A stretch of 33,645 nt of DNA from CAG-390 sp045541375 (lineage in GTDB: Bacteria; Bacillota; Clostridia; Oscillospirales; CAG-272). Of this stretch, positions 21,496 through 30,135 are shown in pieces (position 1 is the first letter of the stretch; each line of letters begins with the position of its first letter). The notes beneath the pieces were generated by a model that worked only from the letters and a program-made list of their open reading frames with translations, did not search any database and was not told the origin of the DNA. Both the position numbers and the translations under genes were made by a program. The stretch covers positions 1 through 33,645 of the forward strand of contig JAZQJB010000083.1 in the NCBI GenBank assembly GCA_045541375.1, given 5' to 3'.

Positions 21496-22794
21496 TTATG
21501 ACTTTCTTGTGAGTTTTGAAATGAAGAATCCGTCGTGTTCCTGTGAGGGATAAAGCGTCAGCATACCCGCGGGGGCGTCGTGTTCGCCCACTTTGAAGGG
21601 GACGGCTTCAAAATCTTTATGTTCGGATAGGAATTTTTCTACAATATTCTCGTTTTCCTCGGGCAGGATCGTGCAGGTCGAGTAAACGAGCGTGCCGCCG
21701 ACTTCGAGTGACTTTGAAACCGCGCAGAGGATGGAGTACTGAAGTGGAGGCAATTCCGCGTTCTTTGCAAGCGGGCGGTATTTGATCTCGGTCTTCTTTG
21801 CCGCGACTCCAAGCCCCGAGCAGGGCACGTCGCAGATGATCTTCGAGTATTTTTCACCGCAAGGCAGGGATGAATCGCGCTCCTCGGTCTTGATTATCGA
21901 AATACCGAGGCGTTCCGCACCCGATGAAATGAGCGGGAGTTTTGAGGCGTGCAAGTCGCGCGAGGTGATGCTTCCCGTGTTCTTCATCAGCATAGCCGCC
22001 GAGAAGGATTTTCCGCCCGGGCAAGCGCAGGCGTCAAGAAGCCTGTCGCCCTCGTGGGGGTCGAGCACGAGCGAGGAGATCTGCGAGGACTCGTCCTGAA
22101 CGTAGCAAAGTCCCTCTGAGATCGCCGTGGGTAGACCCGAACCGACAACTCGGATGCCGTAAGGCGAGGTTGCGGTGGGAGTGCACTCGAATCCCTCGGA
22201 TTCAAGGCGTGCGATAAGCTCGTCGCGGGTGGTGCGGAGAGTGTTTACGCGCAAAGTGAGCGCGGGAGTTTCAAGATAGGATGCGAGAATGCTTTCAGCT
22301 TTTTTTGTGCCGAAAAGCGAAACAAACTTCTCGCAAAGCTCGCGGGGAGCCGAATAGGTGACCGAAAGTCGCTCCGCGTCGGGTTGCGCGGGAAATTTGA
22401 TCGCATCCGCGCGCAGGTATGAGCGCAGAATTGCGTTGATAAATCCGCGCGAGCGCGATCTCGCAAGGTTCACCGTCTCGTTGACGGCGGCGTGCGAGGG
22501 GATGCGGTCGAGGTAGCGGAGCTGATAAATTCCCATCCTCAAAAGGCAAAGCGCGTCGCGATCAAGCTTTGAAAGCGGAGCTTTCGAAAATTTTTGAATT
22601 ATAAAATCAAGCGTTATGCGCCGCTCGGTCACACCCGAAACGATCTGCGAAAGCAGCGCGCGGTCGGCACCCTCAAAGGAGTGCTTCGAGATTGCCGAGT
22701 CGATCAGGCGGTTTGAGTAGCCCTCGCCCTCATCCTTTTCCATTCGCATCAGAATGTCGAGCGCGGCGCGGCGGACGTTTTTGTTTTCTGCCAT
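21496..22794 (-). CDS. rsmB: 16S rRNA (cytosine-967-C5)-methyltransferase
   Basis: 432 residues: an N-terminal NusB-like RNA-binding domain (about 1-140) and a C-terminal Rossmann methyltransferase with SAM site DACACPGGKSF and the two catalytic cysteines of the RNA m5C family, in DVPCSGLGV and YSTCT. It modifies C967 of 16S rRNA. Its ATG overlaps the last base of the peptidase stop codon upstream (TAATG), so it is coupled. The length is normal. The fmt-rsmB-rlmN order is standard for Firmicutes, here with the peptidase gene inserted between fmt and rsmB. Confidence 0.95.
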   Translation of the reverse strand: MAENKNVRRAALDILMRMEKDEGEGYSNRLIDSAISKHSFEGADRALLSQIVSGVTERRITLDFIIQKFSKAPLSKLDRDALCLLRMGIYQLRYLDRIPSHAAVNETVNLARSRSRGFINAILRSYLRADAIKFPAQPDAERLSVTYSAPRELCEKFVSLFGTKKAESILASYLETPALTLRVNTLRTTRDELIARLESEGFECTPTATSPYGIRVVGSGLPTAISEGLCYVQDESSQISSLVLDPHEGDRLLDACACPGGKSFSAAMLMKNTGSITSRDLHASKLPLISSGAERLGISIIKTEERDSSLPCGEKYSKIICDVPCSGLGVAAKKTEIKYRPLAKNAELPPLQYSILCAVSKSLEVGGTLVYSTCTILPEENENIVEKFLSEHKDFEAVPFKVGEHDAPAGMLTLYPSQEHDGFFISKLTRKS

Positions 22795-23510
22795 TATCTT
22801 CTTCTGTTGTTAGAGAGAATCACGAGGCGGAGGATCTGAAGGAGCGAAACCGCAAGCGCGGCAACGTAGGTCATTGCAGCGGCGCGGAGAACTTTGCGCG
22901 CACCGTCAAGCTCCTCGTCGGTGTAGTTGCCCGAAGCCTCAAGAGCCGCCATTGCACGGCGCGAGGCGTTGAATTCAACGGGCAGGGTGACGACCTGGAA
23001 GAACACCGCAACCGAAAACGCGATGATCCCCGCCTGCATCATCAGAAAACCGAATGATGTTTCGGGATTCCAGGAGGAAAAGAGCAGTCCGAGCAGAAAC
23101 AGCGGCATAGCAAGGCTCGATGCAAAATTGCAAACGGGTATGATCGACATACGAAGTTTGATCGGACCGTAACCCTCAGCGTGCTGAAGCGCGTGACCCG
23201 CCTCGTGCGCCGCAACTCCGATAGCCGCGGCAGTCGAAGCACCGCAAACGGTCTCGGAAAGGCTGATCGTATTGTCGCGCGGGTCATAATGGTCGGTCAT
23301 GCTTCCCTTGATGCCCTTGATGGACACGTCATTAACTTTGCCGTAAGAAAGCACCTGCCGCGCCGCATCAGCGCCCGTAATACCGCGCGAAATTCTGACT
23401 CTTGAATATTTGTTAAACGTCGACTGTACCGAAACCTGCGCCCAGACGGAGATCACGAGTCCAATGAGGACGAGGATGTAGGTGGGGTCGAAATAGTAGA
23501 AGAAAGGCAT
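22794..23510 (-). CDS. YugP-type zinc metallopeptidase, membrane
   Basis: 238 residues. An N-terminal helix (10-28), the zincin motif HEAGH (102-106) preceded by GVAA, and two or three further helices (about 120-140, 150-175, 205-225) match the neutral zinc metallopeptidase family of YugP. The active site would face the cytoplasm or membrane interface; the substrate is unknown. AAGGAG stands 7 bases before the ATG. It is the first gene of a tightly packed rsmB-rlmN set and follows fmt after a 227-base gap filled by a repeat. Clostridia often carry this gene at this place. Confidence 0.9.
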   Translation of the reverse strand: MPFFYYFDPTYILVLIGLVISVWAQVSVQSTFNKYSRVRISRGITGADAARQVLSYGKVNDVSIKGIKGSMTDHYDPRDNTISLSETVCGASTAAAIGVAAHEAGHALQHAEGYGPIKLRMSIIPVCNFASSLAMPLFLLGLLFSSWNPETSFGFLMMQAGIIAFSVAVFFQVVTLPVEFNASRRAMAALEASGNYTDEELDGARKVLRAAAMTYVAALAVSLLQILRLVILSNNRRR

Positions 23511-23570
23511 TGTTTGGCTCCTTGACTTGGATAGTGCGTTGGATTTTATGCGGATCTTTGACGGAAAAAG

Positions 23571-23736
23571 AGTGGACAGTGGTCAGTGGACAGTAGACAG
23601 AAAGACGCGAGGCTGAAATGTCAAAAAATGATACTACTTTTTATTAATGATCTTTCCGCAGAACGATGACCAGAAAGCAAAACAAAATTATTTGCCCGCA
23701 TCTTTCTGTTCACTGTCCACTGTTCACTGTTCACTT
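23571..23736. repeat. MITE-like repeat with GTGGACA/GTGAACA arms
   Basis: The left arm 23571-23604 and right arm 23702-23736 are imperfect inverted repeats of about 34 bases, each built of short AGTGGACA/AGTGAACA units. The interior of about 100 bases is AT-rich and non-coding. The right arm ends 1 base before the fmt stop codon. It fills the fmt-peptidase gap and is related in design to 31104-31249 and 32774-32914. Confidence 0.65.
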
Positions 23737-23737
23737 C

Positions 23738-24682
23738 TTAATTCAGGACATCCCCGCAAACGAGTTTCCGCCCTCTCAGATAATCGGCTGTGTCCATACG
23801 TCCCTTTCCTTCGGGGAGAACTTTGGTGATCTCGATTCTGCCGCAGCCGTCTTCGCCGCAGGCGATGATGATGGATTTGTCGGCAGAAACGACCTTGCCG
23901 ATCTCTTCGGGCTTGCCGCTGTCGGCGACGCGGGATGCTACGAATTTGAGCATCTTGCCGTCGGGCATTCGGGCGTAGGAGAGGGGGAATGGCGAAAGAC
24001 CGCGTATCTTGTTATGGATAGTATCTGCATCCTGTGCGAAATTTATGAGGCATTCGCTTTTCTCAATTTTTGCGGCGTAAGTCGGCTCGATTCCCGTCGA
24101 ATCCTGCGGGATGCGGACAAGAGTGCCCGCGCGGATGGCGTCGATGGTCTTGAGCATAAGAGAGCCGCCAACCGCTGCCATTTTGTCGTGAATGGTCTCG
24201 AAATTATCCTCGGGGAGAATATCGACGCGCTCGGTCAAGAGAATGTCGCCAGTGTCGATTCCGTCCGCCATCATCATAGTGGTGATGCCCGTGAAAGCCT
24301 TGCCGTCGATGATCGCGCGCTGCATCGGCGCCGCGCCGCGATATTCGGGCAGAAGCGAGCCGTGAATGTTGATGCAACCGTGCTTGGGATAATCGAGCAC
24401 GTTTCGCGGCAGAATTTTGCCGTAAGCGGCAACGATTATCAGCTCGGGGTCGATCTCTTCAAGAAAAGCGGCAAATTCCTCGCCCTTGAGGGTAGTCGGC
24501 TGATAAACGGGGATATTTCTTTCAAGCGCGCAGACCTTGACAGCGGAAGGAGTCAGCTTGTAGCCGCGTCCAACGGGTCTGTCGGGGAGAGTGATGACTC
24601 CGATAACGTCCTCGCCCGCGTCGCAGATTGCAGATAGAGCAACAGCAGCAAAATCGGGCGTACCCATAAATAATATTTTCAT
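23738..24682 (-). CDS. fmt: Methionyl-tRNA formyltransferase
   Basis: 314 residues from the ATG of MKILFMGTPDF, with GAGGT 9 bases upstream; the longer frame is rejected. Formyltransferase hallmarks: the N-terminal nucleotide-fold signature, INIHGSLLPEYRGAAPMQRAI (catalytic Asn, His and the substrate loop), and TGITTMMMADGIDTGDIL. A C-terminal OB-like domain binds the tRNA. It formylates initiator Met-tRNA with 10-formyl-tetrahydrofolate. It usually sits next to def; here 435 bases of hairpin-rich DNA separate the two, so it may depend on read-through or its own unseen promoter. Confidence 0.95.
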   Translation of the reverse strand: MKILFMGTPDFAAVALSAICDAGEDVIGVITLPDRPVGRGYKLTPSAVKVCALERNIPVYQPTTLKGEEFAAFLEEIDPELIIVAAYGKILPRNVLDYPKHGCINIHGSLLPEYRGAAPMQRAIIDGKAFTGITTMMMADGIDTGDILLTERVDILPEDNFETIHDKMAAVGGSLMLKTIDAIRAGTLVRIPQDSTGIEPTYAAKIEKSECLINFAQDADTIHNKIRGLSPFPLSYARMPDGKMLKFVASRVADSGKPEEIGKVVSADKSIIIACGEDGCGRIEITKVLPEGKGRMDTADYLRGRKLVCGDVLN

Positions 24683-25117
24683 TTGATTGTACCTCACATT
24701 TCTTGCCTGCACGAAGCAAGCGGAAAGTTTTGGTCCACCTTTTTCAAAAGGTGGCAGATTCTTAAGGCAGAGCCTTAAGTCGCGCTCCGCAGAGGTGCGA
24801 AAACGGTTGCCTTCGGCAACCCCGCAAGCTTCGCTTGCTCACTCCCCTTGTGCTTCAAACGGGCGACGTCCCGTCGACCGTTTGGAAGGAGTAAAAACTC
24901 CCGCTTGTGGGAGTTTTTCGCTCCTTCACTCTCTTTTGCTTTAGCTTGGGTGCGAAAAATCTCGCGCGGCGCTGACTGCCCACCCCAACCCCTCCCGCAA
25001 GCGGGAGGGGCGGAGAGTGTGCGAAAATCTCATCGTTCTGGTTTCTGATCGCGAAGGAGATATATCTTCGATACTATATGCCTGCGGCACGATATGTTCG
25101 CCGTTGGCGAACGTGAT
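24683..25117. other. Hairpin-rich non-coding gap between def and fmt
   Basis: No protein gene is supported. It holds small palindromes with three- or four-base loops, including GGTTGCCTTCGGCAACC (24805-24821) and GCAAGCTTCGCTTGC (24824-24838), a CGACG/CGTCG hairpin near 24864-24880, a terminator-like stem AAAAACTCCC/GGGAGTTTTT (24893-24918), and a GC-rich palindrome near 24989-25010. The pieces look like accreted repeat fragments rather than one element. Confidence 0.6.
24946..25010. repeat. Dispersed repeat, copy 1
   Basis: TGGGTGCGAAAAATCTCGCGCGG, then CCCAACCCCTCCCGCAAGCGGGAGG, recurs with small changes at 33581-33645 at the window's end. The right part is a palindrome with loop CAAG-type. 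No ORF. Confidence 0.6.
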
Positions 25118-25633
25118 TTATTTATCTTTCCTTCTCGCGTACTTCCGCAGACGGGGCGAAACACGCTCCTCTTCCTCTTCGGGCTCGTACATATACTCGG
25201 CAAAGTCGATGTAGAGATGACCGTCGAGGTGGTCGGTTTCGTGGCAGATGGCGCGGGCAAGGAGCTCGGTGCCTTCAAGCACGTATTCCTCACCGTTACG
25301 GTTCAGCGCCTTGACCTTGACATAATTCGGGCGCTTGACGTGTCCCGAACGGCCGGGGAGCGAAAGACAACCCTCGCTGCCCTCCTGCTCGCCCGAGGTT
25401 TCGATGATCTCGGGGTTGATCAGCTCGTGAACTGTGCCGGGCTCGGTCTCGATGACAACGGCGCGGAGAAGCACTCCGACCTGCGGTGCGGCAAGACCAA
25501 CGCCGTTCGCGTCGCGCATCGTTTCTATCATATCGTCAAGAAGGGTGACGATTCGGGGAGTGATGCGGGGCACGGGGCGGCAAACTGTGCGGAGGGTGGG
25601 ATCGTTATCTGTAAGAATCTTTCTTTTAGCCAT
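25118..25633 (-). CDS. def: Peptide deformylase
   Basis: 171 residues with the three deformylase motifs: GVGLAAPQVG, EGCLSLPG (metal-binding Cys) and HETDHLDG (metal His pair and catalytic Glu). It removes the formyl group from new proteins, completing the cycle begun by Fmt. AAAGGAAA lies before the ATG. It is 12 bases after priA, in the standard priA-def-fmt order. The C-terminal 25 residues are charged (EPEEEEERV, then RLRKYARRKDK), a common extension in type 1 Gram-positive enzymes. Confidence 0.96.
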   Translation of the reverse strand: MAKRKILTDNDPTLRTVCRPVPRITPRIVTLLDDMIETMRDANGVGLAAPQVGVLLRAVVIETEPGTVHELINPEIIETSGEQEGSEGCLSLPGRSGHVKRPNYVKVKALNRNGEEYVLEGTELLARAICHETDHLDGHLYIDFAEYMYEPEEEEERVSPRLRKYARRKDK

Positions 25634-25645
25634 GATGAATTTCCT

Positions 25646-28159
25646 TTATAAATTGGTGGGATTGAAATCTATCGAAAGCGTCGGGGCTGTCGCGCCCTCG
25701 GCGGGGAATTCGGTAAGTAATTGCGCGAAAAGCCTTCTCGTCTGCGCGCCGAGCTTGCATTTGACTACCATTCGCATTCGGTAGCGCGAGTCAACGCGGT
25801 AAACGGGCGCCTCAAAGGGACCAAAGAGAATGAAGGGCAAGTCGCGGTATTTTTCGGACGACGTCAGCGCGCGGAGGTTTTCGTTCAGCACGTTCGATGC
25901 CTTCAGCACGTCGCTCTCAACCTTGCCCGTCAGCGTCAGAAGAACAATGTCGCAGAAGGGAGGGAAGACAAGCGCGCGGCGCAGCCTTATCGTCCGCTTG
26001 TAAAAGGTCTCGTAATCCTGCATACTTGCAAGCTCGATGACCTCGTGGTCGGGGTTGTTGGTCTGTATGATCGCGCGTCCCGCCTTGTCGCGCCGTCCTG
26101 CTCTGCCGATGACCTGAGTCAGAAGCGCAAAGGTGCGTTCCTCGGCGCGGTAATCGTCGTAGTAAAGCGAGGCGTCGGCAAGAAGCACGCCGACAAGCGT
26201 GACGTCGGGGAAGTCGTGACCCTTCGTGACCATCTGCGTGCCGAGGAGGATATCCGCCTCGTGACGCTTGAATTTGCCGAGGAGCTCGCGGTATGAGTTC
26301 TTCGTTTGCGTCGTATCGGTGTCCATACGGAGAATTTTGGCATCGGGAAGAAGGAGGGAAAGCTCCTGCTCAACCCTTTGCGTGCCGTAGCCCATGCGGA
26401 TGAGATGCTCGGATTTGCATTCGGGGCATTCGGTGGGAAGCGGCATTCGCCTGCCGCACCAATGGCAGACAAGCTCGCCCGCTTCATAATTGCCGCGGCG
26501 GGTGTGATAGGTCATTGAAACGCTGCAGGATGGGCACTTGATCGCCTCACCGCAAACGGCGCAGGAAACGTAATTGTTGTATCCGCGGCGGTTGAGGAAG
26601 AGGATCGATTGTTCGCCCTTCTCGAAGGTCTCAACAAGTGCGGCTGAAAGCTCGGCGCCGATGGGGGTGAGATTGCCCGTCCGTGCCTCGCCGCGCATAT
26701 CGGCAACCACGACCTCGGGCAGCACCGCGTTTCCGTAGCGCTTCGTCAGCCTGATGAGTGTGTAAGCCCCGTCCTCCGCCTTTTTTCTGCTTTCAAGCGA
26801 CGGCGTTGCCGAAGCGAGAAGCATCAGCGCCTTTGAATAGGCACAGCGCAGACGGGCAATGTCCCTCGCGTGGTAGCGCGGGGATGAGTCGGATTTGTAG
26901 GTGTGCTCTTGTTCCTCGTCAATGATGACGAGCCCAAGATTCTTTGTCGGCGCAAATATCGCGGAGCGCGTTCCGATAACGAGCCTCGCCGCGCCGTTTT
27001 TGATTCGGTTGTAGGAATCCTGCCGCTCTCCCGCCGACATTCCCGAGTGCAGAAGCGCGACCTCTTCGCCGTAGCGGGCGCAGAAGATCGAAAGCGTCTG
27101 CGGTGTCAGCGCGATCTCGGGGAGAAGAAGGATGACGTCGCGTCCCGATTCAAGAACGCGGTCGATCAGCGCGAGCATAACGCTTGTTTTTCCGCTTCCC
27201 GTAACGCCCTCAAGCAGAGCCGCGCGGGGCTCGCCCGATGAATAAAGCTCGGTGAGCGTGGCAAGCGCCTCGGATTGCTCGTCGCTGAGAACGAGCTCCC
27301 TTTTTTGCGCCGCCGCCTCGGCGTGGGCGTGAATGAGGATGAGATCGCGGTTGACCGATCTCTTTTCCTCCGAAATAAGTCCTTTTTTGAGCAGCGCGGA
27401 CAAGTGCGCGGCCGTGATGTTGCCGCCCTCGCGCAGCTCGAGTGATGAAAGTGCCTCCCCGCATTCCATAAGCTTGCGGAGAGCCATCACCTGACCCTCG
27501 GATTTGATCTTTGCTACCTTTTTGCCCTCGATGATGCCGCCCGAGATGTGAATTTCAGCCGTTTTTTCATCGACGGCAAGCGAATAGACCGATTCGCTCT
27601 TGCCCGCCGAGGGATCGCAGACCTCAAGCTCGCGGCGTATGCATCCCGCTTTGAGCAATTTTTCAATCGATTCCGCGGTCTTCACGCCGAAGCGGTATTT
27701 GAGCGCTTCTTCGCCGACACGCCCGCGGCTGACGATGAGGTTGAAGATCATCATTGCCTGCGCGTTTTCAAGGATCGCCTTCGTCGGTGCCTTTTCGGTC
27801 GGGGAATAGTATTCCTCAAGCTTCGAAAGCGCGGCGGAGGGGATCATTGCGTGAATGGCGTCCGAGGTGGTGCAAAGAGTAGTCGAGCGCAGAAAACGCC
27901 AGATCTCAAGCATCTCGCCGTCAAGGTGGAGCCCTTCTGCACATTTTGCAAGGATCGGCTTGACCTTCCCTTCGGGCACGTCCGTGGTGTCCTTGATCGA
28001 GGTCACAAGCGCGATGCGCCTGCGGTTTCCGTTGCCGAATGGCAGACCGACGAAGTCGCCCGGGGTGATATTTACCCCCTCGGGGATCAGGTAATCATAT
28101 TCGCGGTCAAGCGAGAACGGCGCATCCAGGAGATAAACGCCTGCGTATTTGATTGACAT
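25646..28159 (-). CDS. priA: Primosomal replication protein N' (PriA helicase)
   Basis: 837 residues. An N-terminal DNA-binding part, Walker A GVTGSGKT, Walker B DEEQEHTYK, helicase motif SATPS, a zinc module with four CxxC pairs (CAVCGEAIKCPSC ... CHWCGRR ... CPECK), then GTQMVTKGHDFPDVTLV and QVIGRAGR. It restarts stalled replication forks by reloading the helicase. GGAGG precedes ATG 28159. The N-terminal motif AGVYLLDAPFSLDREYDYLIP is typical. It is normally preceded by coaBC, which is absent here; a 180-base repeat-filled gap separates it from rpoZ. Confidence 0.96.
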   Translation of the reverse strand: MSIKYAGVYLLDAPFSLDREYDYLIPEGVNITPGDFVGLPFGNGNRRRIALVTSIKDTTDVPEGKVKPILAKCAEGLHLDGEMLEIWRFLRSTTLCTTSDAIHAMIPSAALSKLEEYYSPTEKAPTKAILENAQAMMIFNLIVSRGRVGEEALKYRFGVKTAESIEKLLKAGCIRRELEVCDPSAGKSESVYSLAVDEKTAEIHISGGIIEGKKVAKIKSEGQVMALRKLMECGEALSSLELREGGNITAAHLSALLKKGLISEEKRSVNRDLILIHAHAEAAAQKRELVLSDEQSEALATLTELYSSGEPRAALLEGVTGSGKTSVMLALIDRVLESGRDVILLLPEIALTPQTLSIFCARYGEEVALLHSGMSAGERQDSYNRIKNGAARLVIGTRSAIFAPTKNLGLVIIDEEQEHTYKSDSSPRYHARDIARLRCAYSKALMLLASATPSLESRKKAEDGAYTLIRLTKRYGNAVLPEVVVADMRGEARTGNLTPIGAELSAALVETFEKGEQSILFLNRRGYNNYVSCAVCGEAIKCPSCSVSMTYHTRRGNYEAGELVCHWCGRRMPLPTECPECKSEHLIRMGYGTQRVEQELSLLLPDAKILRMDTDTTQTKNSYRELLGKFKRHEADILLGTQMVTKGHDFPDVTLVGVLLADASLYYDDYRAEERTFALLTQVIGRAGRRDKAGRAIIQTNNPDHEVIELASMQDYETFYKRTIRLRRALVFPPFCDIVLLTLTGKVESDVLKASNVLNENLRALTSSEKYRDLPFILFGPFEAPVYRVDSRYRMRMVVKCKLGAQTRRLFAQLLTEFPAEGATAPTLSIDFNPTNL

Positions 28160-28182
28160 AGCGTGACCTCCGTTGTGCGGTG

Positions 28183-28339
28183 CAAGTGTAAAGTGAAAAG
28201 TGGAAAGTGTAAAGTTAAGGTGAATTTCCGCAACGCGGAAATTTTCCTATTGAACATTTTCCGCTTTGCGGAAATTATCATTCGGCGTAAGCCGATCATC
28301 ATTCCGCCGAAGGCGGATCATCATTCTCGCGAAGCGAGA
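28183..28339. repeat. Heptamer block plus five-hairpin array between rpoZ and priA
   Basis: 28183-28216 repeats AAGTGNA heptamers. There follow five small palindromes with loops of 1-4 bases: 28223-28243, 28256-28275, 28281-28296, 28303-28317 and 28325-28339. Linkers between the last ones contain ATCATT. The stems are of the type CCGC-AA-GCGG, TCGGC-GTAA-GCCGA, CCGCC-GAA-GGCGG, TCTCGC-GAA-GCGAGA. The last ends where the rpoZ stop codon begins. No ORF, and no T-tract that would make it an ordinary terminator. Confidence 0.7.
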
Positions 28340-28645
28340 TTACGAATTATTCGGATTTCCTTCGAAGGTCATTCCTTCTTCGGTCTTTTCGCAAATAACG
28401 TATTCGCCGTCGTCGAGCTTGTCGATGGCGATCTTAACAGCCTTTCTGTCGCGGTAGTCGGCGTTGACTGCGTGCTCCATCATGGGGCGGTCGATGTCCT
28501 TGTTGCCGGTAAGCTGCTTTTCAGCGTTCTTGCGCTGGGTGGAGTACTCGTCGGTGATGATGCGAGCGCATTTTGCAGTCGCGATAGCGAGCTGATAGCG
28601 GTTGTACTTGCCCTGTGTGAGCTTTGCAATGGTGGGATAGATCAT
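28340..28645 (-). CDS. rpoZ: DNA-directed RNA polymerase omega subunit
   Basis: 101 residues beginning MIYPTIAKLTQGKYNRYQLAIATAKCARII, the omega pattern of Clostridia (conserved YxLA...AKRARxI, with Cys for Arg), then NADYRDRKAVKIAIDKLDDGEYV. Omega assists folding and assembly of the beta-prime subunit of RNA polymerase. AAAGGAG stands 7 bases before the ATG. It is 39 bases after remA; in Bacillus gmk lies between them, here it does not. The length is normal. Confidence 0.93.
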   Translation of the reverse strand: MIYPTIAKLTQGKYNRYQLAIATAKCARIITDEYSTQRKNAEKQLTGNKDIDRPMMEHAVNADYRDRKAVKIAIDKLDDGEYVICEKTEEGMTFEGNPNNS

Positions 28646-28684
28646 AATGTTCTCCTTTATTTGTGTAATAATAATTTTTAAAAT

Positions 28685-28945
28685 CTATTCCTCGTCGTCA
28701 TCGGAGGATGTGTCGCCCTCGAGTCGGCGGGCGATCTTTTCTGTCGTGAGCGCGGAAAGAATGACGTGCTCGGAGTCGGTGATGAGCACCGATCTTGTCT
28801 TGCGGCCGCAGGAAACGTCGATAACTCTGCCCATTTCCTTGGCATCTTGTATAAGTCTTTTGACGGGCGCGGATTCGGGGCTGACCAGAGCGACGATTCG
28901 CTCAACGGCAACCGAATTTCCGTACCCTACGCTGATGAATTTCAT
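28685..28945 (-). CDS. remA: RemA family regulator (DUF370)
   Basis: 86 residues matching the DUF370/RemA family: MKFISVGYGNSV, then a segment PESAPVKRLIQDAKEMGRVIDVSCGRKTRSVLITDSEHVILSA, with the VDxTxGR-like core here VSCGRKTRSV. In Bacillus RemA is a DNA-binding activator of matrix genes and osmoprotection operons. The tail is acidic (SSDDDEE), longer than in Bacillus. AGAGG, overlapping the yicC stop codon, serves as ribosome site. The yicC-remA-rpoZ order is conserved in Firmicutes. Confidence 0.93.
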   Translation of the reverse strand: MKFISVGYGNSVAVERIVALVSPESAPVKRLIQDAKEMGRVIDVSCGRKTRSVLITDSEHVILSALTTEKIARRLEGDTSSDDDEE

Positions 28946-28958
28946 TGTTTGAGGCCTC

Positions 28959-29846
28959 TTATTCTATGTTCTGAATTTGCTCGCGGATCTTTTCGGATTC
29001 GTTCTTCATTTCAACAACGAGCTTTGCAATGTCCGCGTTTTGGCACTTCGAGCCGATGGTGTTGATCTCGCGGCTCGATTCCTGAAGCTGAAAATCGAAC
29101 TTGCGTCCAACGGGGATGTCAAGCCCCGCCATGTCCTCAAGTGCGGCAAAGTGCGAACGCAGGCGAACGAGCTCCTCGTCAATGGCGATCTTGTCTGCCC
29201 AGATCGCGCATTCGGTGAGGATGCGGTTCTCGTCAACCGTGATGCGGTTGTCGGCAAGAACGGCGATCAGGCGCTGCTTTATGCGGTCGCGAGCCGATTC
29301 GATCTCGCCCTTCGAGATCTCCTCAATGCGGTCGGTGAGTGTTCGCAGATGCGCGATCTTTGCGAGAATGTCGCGGCGAAGGTTTTCACCCTCGCGCAGT
29401 CTTTCGGCAACGAATTCGCGGCACGCCTCGTCGATAACAGGCAGAATGTCAGCCCAAACGGCGTCAAGATCCTCGCCGACCTCGCGGACGGTGAAGATGT
29501 CGCGGTTCTGCGCCACCGTCATGACCGAAATGTCGTCGGTGAGCGAAAATTTGTCGCGCAACTCGCGAAGAGCGGCAATGTATCCCTCGGCGTAGGCGCT
29601 GTCAAGCGCGAGAGTGTTGCCCGAGGAAGAGGAATTGACGTAATTTATGAAAACGTCAACGCGCCCGCGGCTGATCGGGTGCGCCGTGACCGCGCCCTTG
29701 ATTCGTGCCTCGAGGGGCGAAAGCGTGCGCGGAGCCTTGACGCTGAGGTCAAGGAACTTGCTGTTGACCGATTTGAGCTCGACCGTGATCTCGCGCTCGT
29801 CGGTGAGAAGAGCCGCGCGGCCGTAAGCTGTCATGCTTCTGAACAT
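28959..29846 (-). CDS. YicC/YloC-type endoribonuclease
   Basis: 295 residues from the ATG of MFRSMTAYGRA, with AAAAGGAGC 6 bases upstream; the longer frame upstream crosses the promoter. N-terminal YicC signature (MTAYGRA, then EITVELKSVNSKFLDLSVKAPR) and the C-terminal DUF1732 signature DEELVRLRSHFAAL ... GRKFDFQLQESSREINTIGSKC. Members are metal-dependent RNases tied to sRNA or RNA turnover. It leads the long minus-strand operon and follows a consensus promoter by about 70 bases. Confidence 0.93.
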   Translation of the reverse strand: MFRSMTAYGRAALLTDEREITVELKSVNSKFLDLSVKAPRTLSPLEARIKGAVTAHPISRGRVDVFINYVNSSSSGNTLALDSAYAEGYIAALRELRDKFSLTDDISVMTVAQNRDIFTVREVGEDLDAVWADILPVIDEACREFVAERLREGENLRRDILAKIAHLRTLTDRIEEISKGEIESARDRIKQRLIAVLADNRITVDENRILTECAIWADKIAIDEELVRLRSHFAALEDMAGLDIPVGRKFDFQLQESSREINTIGSKCQNADIAKLVVEMKNESEKIREQIQNIE

Positions 29847-29922
29847 ATTTTTGCTCCTTTTCGGATGATTGTAATATATTATATAACTAAATAACACTTA
29901 TCCATTATGACATATATATTTA

Positions 29923-29951
29923 ATTATACTATATTTTAAGCCAAATGTCAA
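29923..29951 (-). promoter_or_regulatory. Promoter of the yicC-remA-rpoZ operon
   Basis: Minus strand TTGACA (29951-29946), 17-base spacer, TATAAT (29928-29923): perfect consensus. Start near 29916, leader about 70 bases. This is the only strong promoter seen for the 18-kb minus array. Confidence 0.85.
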
Positions 29952-30065
29952 GTTATTTATTTGCTTAACTCTCCAAGGCGAAAAACTGCCGTAATTGATT
30001 TTGTAAAATTTTTGTGAATTAACATAAAAAGTGTGCTTTTTGAGCAATAAAATATCGCAAACCTC

Positions 30066-30094
30066 TTGCAAAATCGCGAAAAATATTATATAAT
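30066..30094 (+). promoter_or_regulatory. Promoter of efp
   Basis: TTGCAA, 17-base spacer, TATAAT, ending 41 bases before the efp ATG. It diverges from the yicC promoter across 29952-30065, which is AT-rich and has no gene. Confidence 0.75.
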
Positions 30095-30135
30095 ATGGTG
30101 TAATTTTATGAAAACAAACCACGGAGGTATTTACT

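Noticed and set aside
28977..29894. 305-codon plus-strand frame across yicC
   Set aside because: It overlaps the YicC gene and the consensus promoter and has no family pattern.
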